DNA of 64,000 nt from Benincasa hispida (Eukaryota; Streptophyta; Magnoliopsida; Cucurbitales; Cucurbitaceae): NCBI RefSeq assembly GCF_009727055.1, contig NC_052357.1, positions 11,870,249-11,934,248 on the forward strand, in the 5' to 3' direction. The position numbers and the translations under genes are program-made. Below the pieces are notes generated by a model that was not told where the DNA came from, did no database searches, and saw nothing but the letters and a program-made list of their open reading frames with translations. Shown here piece after piece: positions 47,538-60,100 of the stretch. Position 1 is the stretch's first letter. The number at the start of each line of letters is the position of its first letter.

Positions 47538-47619
47538 GTCGCTTTGGCCAAGTGGTTAAGGTGTGTGCTTGCTATGTACATGGGGTTTCCTTGCAAGAGT
47601 TTGAATCTCTTAGGCAACG
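47538..47619 (+). pseudogene. Decayed tRNA-Ser copy 6
   Basis: It has the full length with GCT still in the anticodon position (TTGCTAT), but several substitutions in the D, variable and T arms (CCAAG, TTCCTTGCAAGAG, CTCTTAGGCAAC) break stems. Confidence 0.65.
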
Positions 47620-47729
47620 AATTTTTTTAGTTTTATCACACATCTAATGGTAAATATTTTTTTGTCAAAATAATATTTCATTCATGTATAAAAAGTTAAT
47701 ATTTAAAAATAACTTGTGTGTTCAATTAG

Positions 47730-47810
47730 ATCGTTTTTGGTAAGTAATTAAGGCGTGTGCCCGCTAAGTACATAGGTTTTATCACAAGAGTTTGAATCTC
47801 GTAGGTAACA
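47730..47810 (+). pseudogene. Decayed tRNA-Ser copy 7 (second type)
   Basis: The D-arm TTGGTAAGTAATTAAGG and T-arm AAGAGTTTGAATCTCG are degraded. It lies 192 bp after copy 6. Confidence 0.6.
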
Positions 47811-48838
47811 AATTTTTAAGCTGAAATTGATAGTTTCATGACACATCTTGTAGTAAATAATCTTTTGTCGAAAAAAATGCTATATATGTATAAAGTTAAT
47901 GTTTATTCGAAAAATAGAAAAAAAATATTTTTTTTCATACTTCCATTAAACTATATTCCATCGTCTAAAAATCAACATTAATATAGCATAGCAGTAATTG
48001 ACGTATACTTTCATTTTAGATGGTCAAATCTTTATACATTTTATTTGCTTAAGAACTCATCTGTTAAAATTTAGAGACCAAATATGCACGAACCTAAAAA
48101 ATTAAAGACTAAACTTGAATTTAATTAAATGATAAATTATACAAAAAAAAAAACATTGAACTTCATCACTTATTTAAAAAATATCTCTATACTTGTAAAT
48201 GTTGCAATATTACTTACTAAATTATAGACGTTTCAAAACTACCCTTAAAATACAAATCCTTTTAACATTTGAAATAGAAACCAATACTTTCAGTCAATGA
48301 CAATATTGTAAATCTTGAAGGTATAGGAGTATATATAAAATTTAAATTTAATTAATTTGTATATATGGGAAATAACATATGGTTTGGTTTGGGTAGCTTT
48401 GGAATTTCGTTGACATTTCCCGGGGTAGTTGGTTGGAGCGAGTAACGTGAGGCTTAATCGGGTCGGGTCTTTTCCCTTTTCTATTTTTACACGGGATTTG
48501 TTTTCTCTCTTTTTTAAATCTTTTTTAAAAACAATTCATTTAATAGCCTTCTAATTAGATAACTTCCAAAGCGTTCCCACACATCGACCAAAAAATACAT
48601 TTTTTTTTCCAAATTTTTCGGAAACACCTTTCAAGTTGTATTTGATTTAACTTTTTAAATATTTAATTTTTAAAATAAGTTATTTTAGAAAAAAATTGAA
48701 GTGTGACAATTGTTCAAAATAATTTTTGAAACACTTTCAAAGTGTATTTTAAAGAATTTCTATAAAAAAATGTTTAAACAAAAATATTTTTTTTAATAAA
48801 AAAACACATTTTTTTCTAGTCATACTTTTAAGGATGCT

Positions 48839-49145
48839 TGGGGCAAGGACTATTTTAACACTATGATAACCACCTCTAGCTACACTAAATACTATTTCAA
48901 AACCCTCAATTAGCTACCGTCAACACTATTTTAAAACTCCATTTCCTACAATTTTTACTATTTTACATTCATTATTTTTTTTATTTTTTACTACAGTGTT
49001 TACTATTTTTCTTCTCAAATTAAAATATTTTACCTCTCAAAAGCATACTATCATAACCCAAATTAAAATAATCTATACTTTAAATACAAACTATTATAAT
49101 CTAACTATAATAATCTATGACTATAATAACCAACTCCTTGCTCCA
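48839..49145. mobile_element. MITE with TGGRGCAAGGA inverted ends
   Basis: The left end TGGGGCAAGGA and the complement of the right end TGGAGCAAGGA delimit a 307-bp element. It is homologous in inverse orientation to 20060-20390. The outer limits could be up to 15 bp wider. Confidence 0.6.
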
Positions 49146-49155
49146 TGTTCGGAAT

Positions 49156-51031
49156 GTCCTAAACTCGCAGTTCGTACTATATGAAACATATTCTATTTTC
49201 AATAATATTATTGAAATTGCACTCTATAATAAAATCCAATAAACGAACCCATAGCTAGAGTATGAATACTTTAACTTTATGTAGAGACATAAAAGAGGAT
49301 CAAGTTATAGTATATAGCCTAAAAGGTCTATAAGTATATGGATGAGACTGTGTACCTCATCCTGGAGACACTATGGATGTGACCCACTTTGTATATTGAT
49401 ACAAATAATGTGATCTCGAAATCGTTCATGTGAAGACATGCGAATGGGGGCATCCTATGCAAAAAAAAAAACGTTTGCATAAACCGATCCACGAAATAGT
49501 CACTTTTCTTTATAACGATCGTTTACTGTTAAAACTGACTATTTCAATTCGATGACCTAGGGTAACTTGATCTTTAATCCTGAGCTAACTATGAACTCCT
49601 GTTTATTCGGGATTATCTTTTGATCTACATAGGTGAGAGTAGTTCAACAACACTGCTCAATAAACCTCTCATTTTGGGGATAAAATCGGATAAATAGTTG
49701 GGGACATAGTCCTGCAATATGGAATTCACTCCTACTCATTTAGGGTTAACAGATAGGTTGTTCTCTTGAGTACTGATTCATAATATTGAACAAATGGGGC
49801 CCACCATCTCATGATGGAGAGAGACATGGTTTATTAGTTGAACTATAAATTAATTGTTCAATAGAGAATCAGTGGTGACTTAAACAAGATGTATTTACAG
49901 GGGTAAAATGGTAATTTTGAACGACCTACAAAGGATCGACTTACTAATCATGGTTAAATCAAGTGGACAAAAATATATCTATAGTGAGAAGAGTGCAACT
50001 ATTGAGCTAGAGTGGTATGTCTTGGTAGTTAACGAATATTGATTAATTAGGATTAAAGAGTTTAATCGATTAATCTCAAATCGTTGAACCTCATGATCTG
50101 TAGATCCATAAGGTCCCTCTACTAACTCGTAAAAATTTAAACCTTGGATTAAAATATTAAATGAATTTAAAATGTTCAAATTCAATTTTTAGGGTTTGGA
50201 TTTGAAATGTTCAAATTCAATTTCAGTAGGATTTGGATAATTATATTCGATATAATAAACGTTTAAATTTATTGAAGTTAAATGTAATTGGAGAGTTCAA
50301 AATATTTAAATAATGATTTAAATATTGTTTGAATGAATAAGGATTCATGTGTGAATTATGTGTTTTATTAAATTAATATTTGATATTATATTATTTAATT
50401 AATTAAATTTGTTTAATTAATTAATTAAAAATTAATAATTTAAAATGAAAACTCAAATTTTGAAATTTAATTTAATTTAAATTTATATTTAATTTAATTT
50501 TAAATTAAATATAATTAATTAATTTAAATTTGAAATTTTGAGTTTTAGTGGAATTATCCAAGTTTGAGATGTCTTGGTGGATTTTTCTACATTTCAACAC
50601 CTAACCCACTTCTATAATGCAATTTGAAGTATCAAAATGCTGACTTACTTAATGCTTGCATGAGTAATCTTAATAAATACACGATCTATCAGATTTTGGA
50701 GACATGCATTTTCTTTTTTGAAAAAGAAAATTCTGTCAAAAAGTTTTCTCTCAAACCATCTTCAATCCACTCTCGATTCCCTCTCAATTTAGAGCTCCAC
50801 CACTCAATTCAAGGCTGAGAATAGTAGAGAAGATATTCTTGGTGGTCTACTGAAGAAATTGAAGGTCAATTTCGTGGATATAGCAAGGATCAAATGGAAA
50901 TCTACAAAGGTATTCAAGTTGAAACCCTTTTTATTGAAACTTTGTGTTTTAGCATGCTTATTACTCAAATTAAGTGTAATTAGATTAGTTAATGATTCTG
51001 TTAGCTTCCATTTTATGCATGTTTACTCTCA
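49156..51031 (+). repeat. LTR of copia C (second copia family)
   Basis: About 1.9 kb of non-coding sequence ends 3 bp before a tRNA-iMet primer-binding site. It has leader-like polypyrimidine and 'aagatattcttggtggtctactgaag' segments near 50830 that recall the LTR remnant at 2.1-2.3 kb. The left boundary is uncertain. Confidence 0.5.
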
Positions 51032-51033
51032 AT

Positions 51034-51045
51034 TGGTATCAGAGC
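51034..51045 (+). other. Primer-binding site of copia C
   Basis: TGGTATCAGAGC is the standard 12-bp match to the 3' end of initiator methionine tRNA used by plant copia elements. Confidence 0.85.
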
Positions 51046-52829
51046 ACGATTTAAGCACTCAATTAATGTTAATTTGAGTTTGGTGGGTGAATTTATAATC
51101 ATGCATGTTATGGTGACTGATATAATGTTCATCCAACTTTGGCATTAGATTATTCTTCTTTAATTATGGTTTTTTATTTGTAAGTGGCTCTATTTGATGA
51201 GCCTTAATGTGTGATTAAGGGTCTATAATTTTATTAGAGTCAATAAAGTTAAAACTAGGTTGTAATTGAAGATTTAAGCAAGTAAGGTCAGCTAAAAATT
51301 CTGGAAAAAATAGCCACTGTCAGGTAGCATCGCAACGCTGCCTATACAACGTTGTAACATTGTTCTTCTTGAAGCTTGAGTCGTTGCAACGCTGCTCATC
51401 CCAGACCAGAAACACATGCACTCATAAATTGGTTCATGGGAGTAGGTCGATTCGATCGGTTCAGCTGCCTAGGGTCCAGTTCAACCCTTTTGGCCTGGTT
51501 TAGCCTCTTTTTGAGCTTTGAGGGCCGGTTCGGGCAGTTTGGGTCCGATTCAAGTCGGTTTGGATATGTATGTGCATATTGTATGCCATATAGATTTACA
51601 ATCCCACCATAGGAAAGCATGTTTCATGCATCAATATATGTTATAATTGGTTATAATATATATAGTATGCATGTTTAGGGTTTCATAAGTTTAATATAAT
51701 TGTTATATTGATGTATGGAATGCTTGAGTATATGTTATAGCATGTCTATAATTTTATAAGAGTTATAAAATGATAAGATGCATGCTCACTTAGGTTTAAT
51801 AACAACTTATTTTAATAGTTAAAATATGTCAATCTTATAAAACATGGTTACAAACTCAATCGGTCTATAATTCTGTCTAAGGCTGGAGGTATTTCAATTA
51901 ACAGTTTACGTAACACCTGCTACTTGGGGATTATAGCCAAAATACTGAGCATTGTTAACTGGTTTTATAAGCATGCGTGAGCGGTGTGGGGTAATAAAAT
52001 GGTTTTATCACTTAAACATCGTATGTTAAATCCAAATATAAACGTTATACTTGGATAAACCACATAAACTTAGAGTGTTTTTTAGTCGAAATATACCTAA
52101 GTACAAGAGATACCCAAACAATTAGAACAATTCAATGGGAGATTAATAATATATACGATATATTTTTTTAGCCCTCACGTCCCTAAGAGTTCATATCATG
52201 AGATCCATGCTCGGTTTCGTGTCACTTTTACTGCGACAACTCTATTCAGAAATTGTTTGCATGGGTCAATATCAAGGTGAATAAAGGAAGTAATTCATAA
52301 TAAATGGGTGTAGGAAATGCGTCAACATATCCTACGGTCTCTTCCATTAATTGGAATCCTGAGATTCTTGTGCTGCGTCTACTGTTGTTTTTAGGTAGCA
52401 CTAGCTAGTTATTTTTACAGTGATCCCCTCGGAGGGTTGTAACATAATATTCAGAATAGCTCAAACTTCATAAATGAATAGGGTTTCTTAGTTCCAGCTT
52501 GAACATTGTCTTCCACTTCAGGGGCATATTCATACTATTCTATGAAATCTAAAAATTGAGGGTTACACTTACAAGAGTTACTAAGTGTTAGTAAGTTATT
52601 GACCGAAAACGGTAACTAAATAACTATAGGAATAAGAGTTATTCTGGATATAGTATTTAGTCAAGAATGTCTTGCTTTAGTGAACAAGTATTTGACTTCC
52701 CCTCGGTAGCATTTATTCTGACTCAATAAAGTATTGTTGCAAATAAATAAAGATGTATGGGTGCTTTATTACTTTTGCTAAAATTGAATTTAGGTGCATT
52801 TTACTCATAGAATTTATTTATGCTTCAGC
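51046..52829 (+). other. Long untranslated leader of copia C
   Basis: About 1.8 kb between primer-binding site and gag ATG carries no coding domain. A GC-richer piece (about 51310-51600) reads open on both strands without recognisable protein features. Confidence 0.45.
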
Positions 52830-53149
52830 ATGTCAAACTCAATTATACAACTCTTAGCCTCCAATAAGTTCAATGGAGAGGGTTATTCAAATTGGAAATC
52901 AAACATAAATACTATATTAATAGTTGATGACTTGAGATTCGTTTGAACAGAGGAACGTCCTCCTCTTCCCAATCCTAATGCAACCCGAAATATTCGGGAT
53001 GCCTATGACAGATGGGTCAGGGCTAATGAAAAAGTCAGGACCTACATTTTAGCAAGCATATCTAATGTGCTTACTAAAAAGCATAAAACCATGGTCATTG
53101 CTAGAGAGATCATGGAGTCATTACCAGAGATATTTGGATAGCCATCCTC
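52830..53149 (+). pseudogene. Copia C gag, N-terminal fragment
   Basis: Starting at ATG 52830 the frame reads LLASNKFNGEGYSNWKSN and later RWVRANEKVRTYILASISN, characteristic of copia gag N-termini. A TGA interrupts after DDLRFV and another stop follows EIFG. Similarity ends near 53149, and nothing of the zinc knuckle or pol follows, so the element is truncated after about 105 codons. Confidence 0.75.
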
Positions 53150-53990
53150 ATCAAGACTAAAAAGTGAATATTTAGTGAAAACTCAAAGTTAAAAGTGTAA
53201 ATCTTAAAACCTAGGGGTAGAATTGAAACAAAACCTAAATCTCAATGGTAAAATTGTAACATTTTGAAACCTAAGGACTAAATTGAATTCAAACTAAAAA
53301 TTTAAAAACTAAAAGTATAACATCTTGAAATTTATGAATCGAATGAAAATTAGACCTAAAACCTAGTTTTATTGTTTTTGTTTTTAAAAGATGTTTTTAT
53401 TAAAGAGCAAGATGAAAGATGCTGGTAGTTGCAATTATATTATCAAACTTTCAATTGTAAAAAATAAAATAAAACTCTCAAACACAAGTGTTAAAATTAG
53501 ACACTCAAATCAAAATTACGATAGTTGTTAAAATTGATCCTCAAATAATAAAATTGAGCCCTCAAACTCATATAATTGTAAAATAAAATAGAAATTAAAC
53601 TAAAGAAAACCATGTTTATAAGCTAAAATTTAAAACAAATAATAAAAATAAGAAATCAAATTGTTATCTAACGATAATATCATAATTTTAAACAGTAAAA
53701 CCTAACCTTGTCCTTGGCATCCAAAATCCCACAACCATTCAAATCAGAAAAAAAAAAATAATAAAATAAAATAAAACTTGAGTGCAGCCACATGTCGTAT
53801 CCATTTAAAAGTGGTTGGTAATTTGATTTTCTTTTTAAAATATTAAAAAATATTTTGTTCGTGTGTAAGTAAAGGTAGCTCGCACCTAAATATTACTCTT
53901 TTGAGTTCCCAATTAAGTTTGCATCATTAGTATACTAAATAATTATTTATATCAATAAAAATGGGTTGTTTTCAAATATAAAAAAATAAA
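53150..53990. other. AT-rich repeat-derived sequence
   Basis: No gene is visible. Segments such as 'ctaaggactaaattgaattc' and 'aaaattgagccctcaaactcat' resemble arms of the foldback elements elsewhere in the window. Confidence 0.35.
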
Positions 53991-54165
53991 TCAAAATATT
54001 TACAAAATATAGTAAAAATTTTGAACTATCAATGATAGACACTAATAGACTTTTATCAGTTTTTATCGGTGACATTGATAGACACTGATAAAAGTCAATC
54101 AATATCTATCAGCGTCTATCATTGATAGTTCTAAAATTTTTCTCTATCTTGTAAATATTTTCAAC
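53991..54165. repeat. CTATCA-family foldback, best copy
   Basis: The left arm AAATTTTGAACTATCAATGA and the right arm TCATTGATAGTTCTAAAATTT are inverted repeats, with 'gatagacactgataaaagtc' type palindromes between them. It is the clearest member of the family also seen at 11.8, 18.5 and 23.9 kb. Confidence 0.6.
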
Positions 54166-54720
54166 AATTTTACCATTTGAAATAATTTTCCAATAAAAGC
54201 GGTTTAAAATAGATTTTGAAAGGATTTCAAAAGCTATTTTAAGTTGTTAAAAACTTTAATTTTTTTTTTCAAATGATATTTTTGAAAAATTAAACACGTG
54301 TAAAGTTAAACCAAACATCCTTTAGTATGCTGAATAATTATTTTAATATGGATCAAAAGACACCCAATCAAATTAATTCCATTATATCCTTCGACCAAAT
54401 TAAATTATTAATTTATTATTCATAGCATATATCTATATATATATGTAAATCAATAGAAGGTGCTATACTAGCTCATGTTGCAGAAAAATTGGTTTATTAA
54501 AATACACTTTTTGTCCTAACTTTAGTTTTTATTTGGTTTTTTAATTTTCAAACCAAAAACTTTTAGCTCTTACAAATTTAAACTTCATTTCTATTTATTT
54601 CTCGAACTAATTTGATTTTTAATTGGTACTTAAATAAGTTTAACATTAGTTTATAGATGGTTCTTGAGTAGTATGGATCGTGGAGTGAAGATTAATATGT
54701 CTCGTAAAGATTGCTAATAT

Positions 54721-55061
54721 TATTATGAATATTATAATAGAAAATAGATATCCATTGCTTAGTGTCCCAAAGGCCATGTGTCACCATTCATGTTGTCCTA
54801 TGTGTCTATGTAATTATTCATGCTTGGTATCTATACTTGGTGCCTATGTAAATAGTGACATTTGGTGGATCTTAACACCTTTATTGGTGAGAATTCCACT
54901 TCCACTAATTTTCATATTATCCAATTTCATGATTTTGGTTATTTTATGATTTAGTTATTTTATTTTATAATTTCATTATTTATTTATTTATTATATAAAA
55001 GTATTATTATATTATATTTTTCATATCTATATTCTCATTGTGCTCCTCAATTTTCATAACA
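54721..55061 (+). repeat. Copia B 5' LTR
   Basis: 341 bp, beginning TATTATGAATATT and ending CATAACA. It is like the copia A LTRs without the 348-bp insert. The sequence after it (CATTATCAACACGAGC) matches the equivalent place in copia A and is the putative primer-binding region. Confidence 0.8.
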
Positions 55062-55223
55062 CATTATCAACACGAGCTTTTGTCATTTTCTCCGCTAAAG
55101 GTAGGTCCTAAAGGTATGTCGGTTTTTTCCTCTTCGTTATAATTAATAAATTAAATATTATTTTTCATATTTAGTACATATTAAATTTTCAATATAAATA
55201 TAATATTTTGTGATAGTATTGTC

Positions 55224-56257
55224 ATGACAAACCTTACAAAATTAGAATTCACAGCCCTTGACATTAATGGCAATAATTATTTGTCATGGGTGCTCGATGC
55301 CGAAATTCACCTGGATGCTATGAACTTGTAGAATGAAATATGACATCCAGTCAGGACAAAGCAAAAACTATGATTTTCCTTCGTCATCATTTCCACGAGA
55401 GATTGAAAATGGAGTATCTTACAATAAAATATCCTCGTATCTTGTGAAAAAAATTAAAAGAGAGGTATGATAATCAAAAAACAGTTATTCTTCCTCAAGC
55501 TCGTTAAGAGTGGATGCACTTGATGCTACAAAATTTCGAATCAGTAAGTGATTACAACTCCGCATTATTTAAAATCAGTTCAAAATTGTTAATATGCGGA
55601 GAGAAAATTACTGATGCTGATATGTTAGAGAAGACATTTTCTACATTTCACGTCTCGAATATGCTCTTGCAGCAATAATATCGAGAAAAAGGTTTTAAAT
55701 AGTATTCTAAATTAATTTCATGTCTTCTTGTGACCGAACAAAATAACGAGTTATTGATGAAAAATCATAAATCTCAACCAACAAGAACAATACCATTCTC
55801 TGAAGTGAATGTTATAAATTTTAATAATAATCGTGATCGAGGTCATGGTCGCGGTCGAGGTCGTGACCGTGGCAGAGGAAGAAATAATTATGATTTTCAT
55901 GGTGGTTGTTTTAATCATTTAAATTTCAAAAGAATCACACAAAATGATGCTCACAAAGGAAAAACTCCACAAGATAAAAATTCAAAGAGTGTTGAAAATA
56001 AATGCTTTCGATGCGGAATGACTGGGTATTGGTCACGTACCTGTCATACGTCAAAAAACTTAGTTGACCTCTATCAAGCATCCCTGAAGGAAAAAGAGAA
56101 AAATGTGGAAGCAAATTTTGCATACCATAATAAAGACATATTTGACCCATCCCATATGATAAATTTGGATGTGACGGACTTCTTTGAATCTCCTGAAGAG
56201 AAGATTGACACAGTTGGTGGCAGATCAAGTGTTTCTTTTGACTTTGAGAATATCTAG
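55224..56257 (+). pseudogene. Copia B gag (broken)
   Basis: The ATG at 55224 starts the capsid frame, which is broken by stops in the first 500 bp. The C-terminal 175 codons (55730-56257) are open, with an RGRGRDRGRGR nucleic-acid-binding stretch and a zinc knuckle CFRCGMTGYWSRTC. The knuckle histidine is Tyr, whereas in copia A the second cysteine is lost instead. It ends at TAG 56255-56257, before the AT-rich spacer that precedes pol. Confidence 0.8.
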
Positions 56258-58103
56258 GCTTAATATTGTTATTTTCTTTTATCTATCTTCATGTTTTTTT
56301 AGTAACTTTTGTATATTTTAAGTGTTATTTTTCTCATTGTAATTATTTTCTTTTAATAAAGAAACATGGATCATTTTCATATGTTGGGTATTTAAAAAAT
56401 GAGCAAAGAAGATAGTAGACAGTTCAACTACACATACAATACTTACAAATAAAAATAAAAAAAAATTCTAAATTGACAATGCTACAAGCAAAAGTAAATA
56501 CAATATCAGGTTCTGCAAACTTGGTTGAAGGTTTTAGAAAAGTAAATATTAATTTCCTAGAGGAACAAAATTTACAATTGACAATGCATTGTTCTCTAGT
56601 CAATCAAAGAGAAATCTTCTAAGTTTTAAAGATATACGTTGCAATGGTTATCATATTGAGACCAATAGTAAGAATAATGTGGAATATCTATATATCATAT
56701 CCACTGTCTCAAATGAAAAACGTATATTCGAAGATTGCTTGCTTTATCTTCTGGATTGTATTATACTCATATACGAGTAATTGAAACATATGCAACAATA
56801 AACCTAAAGTTCATGAATCCAGACATATTTGCAATTTGGCATGACCGATTGGGTCATCCAGGATCTATAATGATGAGGAGAATTATTGAAAATTCAAATG
56901 GATACCCATTGAAGAACTAGAAGATTTTTCAATCTAATGAATTGTCATGTGATGCTTGCTCTGAAGTAAAATTGATAATTAGACCATCACCATCTAACGT
57001 GGGGACTGAATCACCCGCATTTTTAAAACGAATTCATTGTGATATATGTGGACCCATTAAACTACCAAGTGGACTATTTAGATATTTTATGGTATTAATA
57101 GATGCATCCAGCATATGGTCACACGTATGTTTATTATTAAGTCCAAATATTACATTTGCAAGATTACTTGATCAAATAATTAAGTTAAGAGCATAATTTC
57201 CTGATTATACAATTAAGACCATTCGTCTAAATAATGCTGGTGAATTTACATCTCAAGCTTGTGATAATTATTGTATGTCAATTGGGATAAGTATTGAACA
57301 TCCTGTAGCTCATGTTCATACACAAAATGGTTTAGCAGAATCATTTATAAAATGTTTGCAATTAATTGCAAGATCATTACTTATGAGAGCTAAGCTTCCT
57401 TCATCTGTATGGGGATATGCTATTTTGCATGCAACATCACTTGTACGCATCAGGCTAGTAGCTTATCATAAGTACTCGCCATTACAATTAACTTATGGTT
57501 ATGAGCCAAATATTTTCCATATGAAAATTTTTGGATGTGCAGTATATGTTCCAATTGCTCCACCATAATGCATTAAAATGGGTCCTTAAAGGAGATTAGG
57601 AATATATGTTGAATATGATTCCCCATCAATTATTAAATATCTTGAGCCCCTGACAGGTGATGTATTTACTGCACGATTTGCTGATTGTTATTTTAATAAG
57701 ACAAATTTTCTAATATTAAGTGGAGGAATTAAGAAGTTGGAAAAAGAAATTATACATAATGCATCATTATTGTCTCATTTAGATCCTCGTACAGACCAAT
57801 GTTAACTTGAAGTTTAGAAAATAATTCATTTTCAAAATATAGCAAATCAATTATCAGATGCATTTATAGATGCAAAGAAAGTAACTAAGCCACATATACC
57901 AGCCGCAAATGTTCCATAAAAAATTGATATCCCAATACAACCAGTTGTCACTAATGAGTCTGGAATACGCCAGAAGCATGGTAGACCAGTCGGTTCCAAA
58001 GATAAAAATCCTCGAAAACGAAAAATAATTAATAGTGAAAAATATATGGTTGAGGATGTAAATACCCATAAAGAAATTCTCGACATGACTAGTGAGGAAG
58101 GTG

Positions 58104-58526
58104 AAATACCTAAAGATAATAATGAGATTTCAATAAACTATGTCATGACAGAAAAAAGATGGAATCGAATTAATGTAATTATTGAGAACATTTTTGCGTA
58201 TAATGTTGCTCTTGATATTATATCTGAAAATGAGGATCCTGAACAAAAATCTGTTGAAGAATGTCGACATAGAAAAGATTGGCTTCAGTAGAAAGAAGTA
58301 ATTGAGGTAGAATTAAACTCACTTTCAAAATGTCACGTTTTTGGACCTGTAATCCAAACACTAGAAGGTGTTAAACCATACAAATGGGTATTTATGAGGA
58401 AAAGATGAAAATAATGAGGTCACAAGATATAAAACAAGACTAATTGCACAAGGTTTTTCACAAAGACCTGGTATTGATTTTGAGGAGACGTATTCTCTAA
58501 TGGTGGATGCAATTACATTATGATAT
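58104..58526 (+). repeat. Copia B segment, first copy of a 423-bp direct duplication
   Basis: It runs from 'aaatacctaaagataataatgag' to 'attacattatgatat'. It is repeated at 60354-60779 on the other side of the tRNA array. Copia A has only one copy of this segment. Confidence 0.85.
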
Positions 58527-58922
58527 ATATAAAGTTAATGTTTATTCGGAAAATAGAAAAAAGTATATATTTTTTTCATATGTTCGGTAAACTATATTCT
58601 ATCATCTAAAAATCAACATTAATATAGCTTAGCAGTAATTGATGTATAGTTTCATTTTAGATGTTCAAATCTTTATACCTTTTATTTGTTTAAGAATTCA
58701 TCAGTGAAAGTTAGAGACCAAATATGTATGAACCTAAAGATTTTAAAGACTAACTTTGAATTTAATTAAATGATAAATTACACAAAAAAAAAAACTTTAA
58801 GTTAACTTTAATTTTCGTTACTTATTTGAAAATACCTCTATACTTACAATTGTTGCAATATTACCCATCAAATTATATAAGTTTCAAAACTACTCATCAA
58901 ATTAATTTATATGTTCAATTAG

Positions 58923-58963
58923 GACGCTTTGGCCGAATGGTTAAGGCGCGTGCCTGCTAAGTA
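58923..58963 (+). pseudogene. Truncated tRNA-Ser copy
   Basis: It has the 5' half only (acceptor, D-arm, CTGCTAA loop). It then passes directly into a TA run and the next spacer, so the variable and T arms are lost. Confidence 0.7.
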
Positions 58964-59352
58964 TATATATATAAATTTAATGTTTATTTGGAAAATAGAA
59001 AAGAAAATATTTTTTTCATACTTCCGTTAAACTATATTTTATCATCTAAAAATCATCATTAATATAACATAGCAGTAATTGAAGTATACTTTCATTTTGG
59101 ATGTTCAAATCTTTATACCTTTTATTTGTTTAAGAACTCATCAATGAATGTTTAGAGACCAAATATGCACGAACCTAAAGATTTAAAGACTAAACGTGTA
59201 TTTAATTAAAGGATAAATTACACAAAAAAAAAAAACTTTGAATTTCGTCACTTGTTTAAAAAATACCTCTATACTTACAAATGTTGCAATATTACTATCA
59301 AATTATAGACGTTCCAAAACTACTCATAAAATTAATTTATATGTTCAATTAG

Positions 59353-59467
59353 GTCGCTTTGGTCGAGTGGTTAAGGCATGTGCCTGCTAAGTACATGGGG
59401 TTTCCCCGCGAGAGTTTGATGTGCTCGCTTAGTACATGGGGTTTTCTCATAAGAGTTCGAATCTCAA
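59353..59467 (+). pseudogene. Chimeric tRNA-Ser copy (two types fused)
   Basis: A good 5' part through the variable arm (to about 59418) is joined within the T-arm to the 3' half of a second-type copy (GCTCGCTTAGTACATGGGG.. to GAGTTCGAATCTC). The acceptor 3' strand is missing. Confidence 0.65.
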
Positions 59468-59934
59468 ATTTATAGTTTCATGACACATCTAGTAGTAAAT
59501 AATCTTTTGTCGAAAAAAATGTTTATATATATATATATATATATATAAAGCTAATGTTTATTCAAAAAATAGAAAAAAATTATTTTTTCATACTTCCGTT
59601 AAACTATATTCTATCATCTAAAAATCAACATTAGTATAGCTTAGGAGTAATTGACGTATACTTTCATTTTAGATATTCAAATATTTTTACATTTTATTTG
59701 TTTAAGAACTCAGCAGTGAAAATTTAGAGACCAAATATGTACGAACCTATAAATTTAAAGACTAAACTTGAATTTAATTAAAGGATAAATTACACACACA
59801 AAAAAAAAAAAAAAAAAATTGAACTTCGTCACTTGTTTCAAAAATACCTATATACTTACAAATGTTGTAATATTATTCATCAAATTATAGATGTTTCAAA
59901 ACTACTCATCAAATTAATTTATATGTTCAATTAG

Positions 59935-60016
59935 GTCGCTTTGGCCGAGTGGTTAAGGCGTGTGCTTGCTAAGTACATGGGGTTTCCCCACGAGATTTCA
60001 AATCTCTCAGGTAACG
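59935..60016 (+). pseudogene. Near-intact tRNA-Ser(GCU) copy with acceptor/T-arm mutations
   Basis: It is 82 nt with an anticodon loop still carrying GCT, but the T-arm (GAGATTTCAAATCTCTC) and the acceptor 3' strand (AGGTAAC) have mispairs. It is probably non-functional. Confidence 0.65.
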
Positions 60017-60067
60017 AAAATTTTTAGTTTCATCACACATCTTAAAATAATTTGTATGTTCAATTAA

Positions 60068-60100
60068 GTCATTTTGGCAAGCAGTTAAGGTATGTGCAAA
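60068..60100 (+). pseudogene. Truncated second-type tRNA-Ser copy
   Basis: GTCATTTTGGCAAGCAGTTAAGG.. is the 5' half of a second-type copy, 133 bp after the previous tRNA. The same spacing separates 45899 and 46033 in the main array. Confidence 0.55.

Larger units (their letters stand above)
45690..48290 (+). repeat. Tandem array of tRNA-Ser(GCU)-bearing units
   Basis: Units of about 510 bp repeat with high similarity. Each has a tRNA-Ser copy, then 'tttattcg.aaaatagaaaaaaa', 'ctatattctatcatctaaaaatcaac', 'gagaccaaatatg.acgaacct' and 'aattaaaggataaattaca'. Seven tRNA copies of varying integrity start at 45707, 45899, 46033, 46511, 47026, 47538 and 47730. Two spacings recur: about 134-192 bp between a better copy and a decayed second type, and about 480-515 bp between successive units. 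Confidence 0.9.

Noticed and set aside
58923..60016. Calling the tRNA copies in the second array as functional tRNA genes
   Set aside because: Each has a truncation, a fusion or mispaired stems; only the 46511 copy in the first array folds fully.
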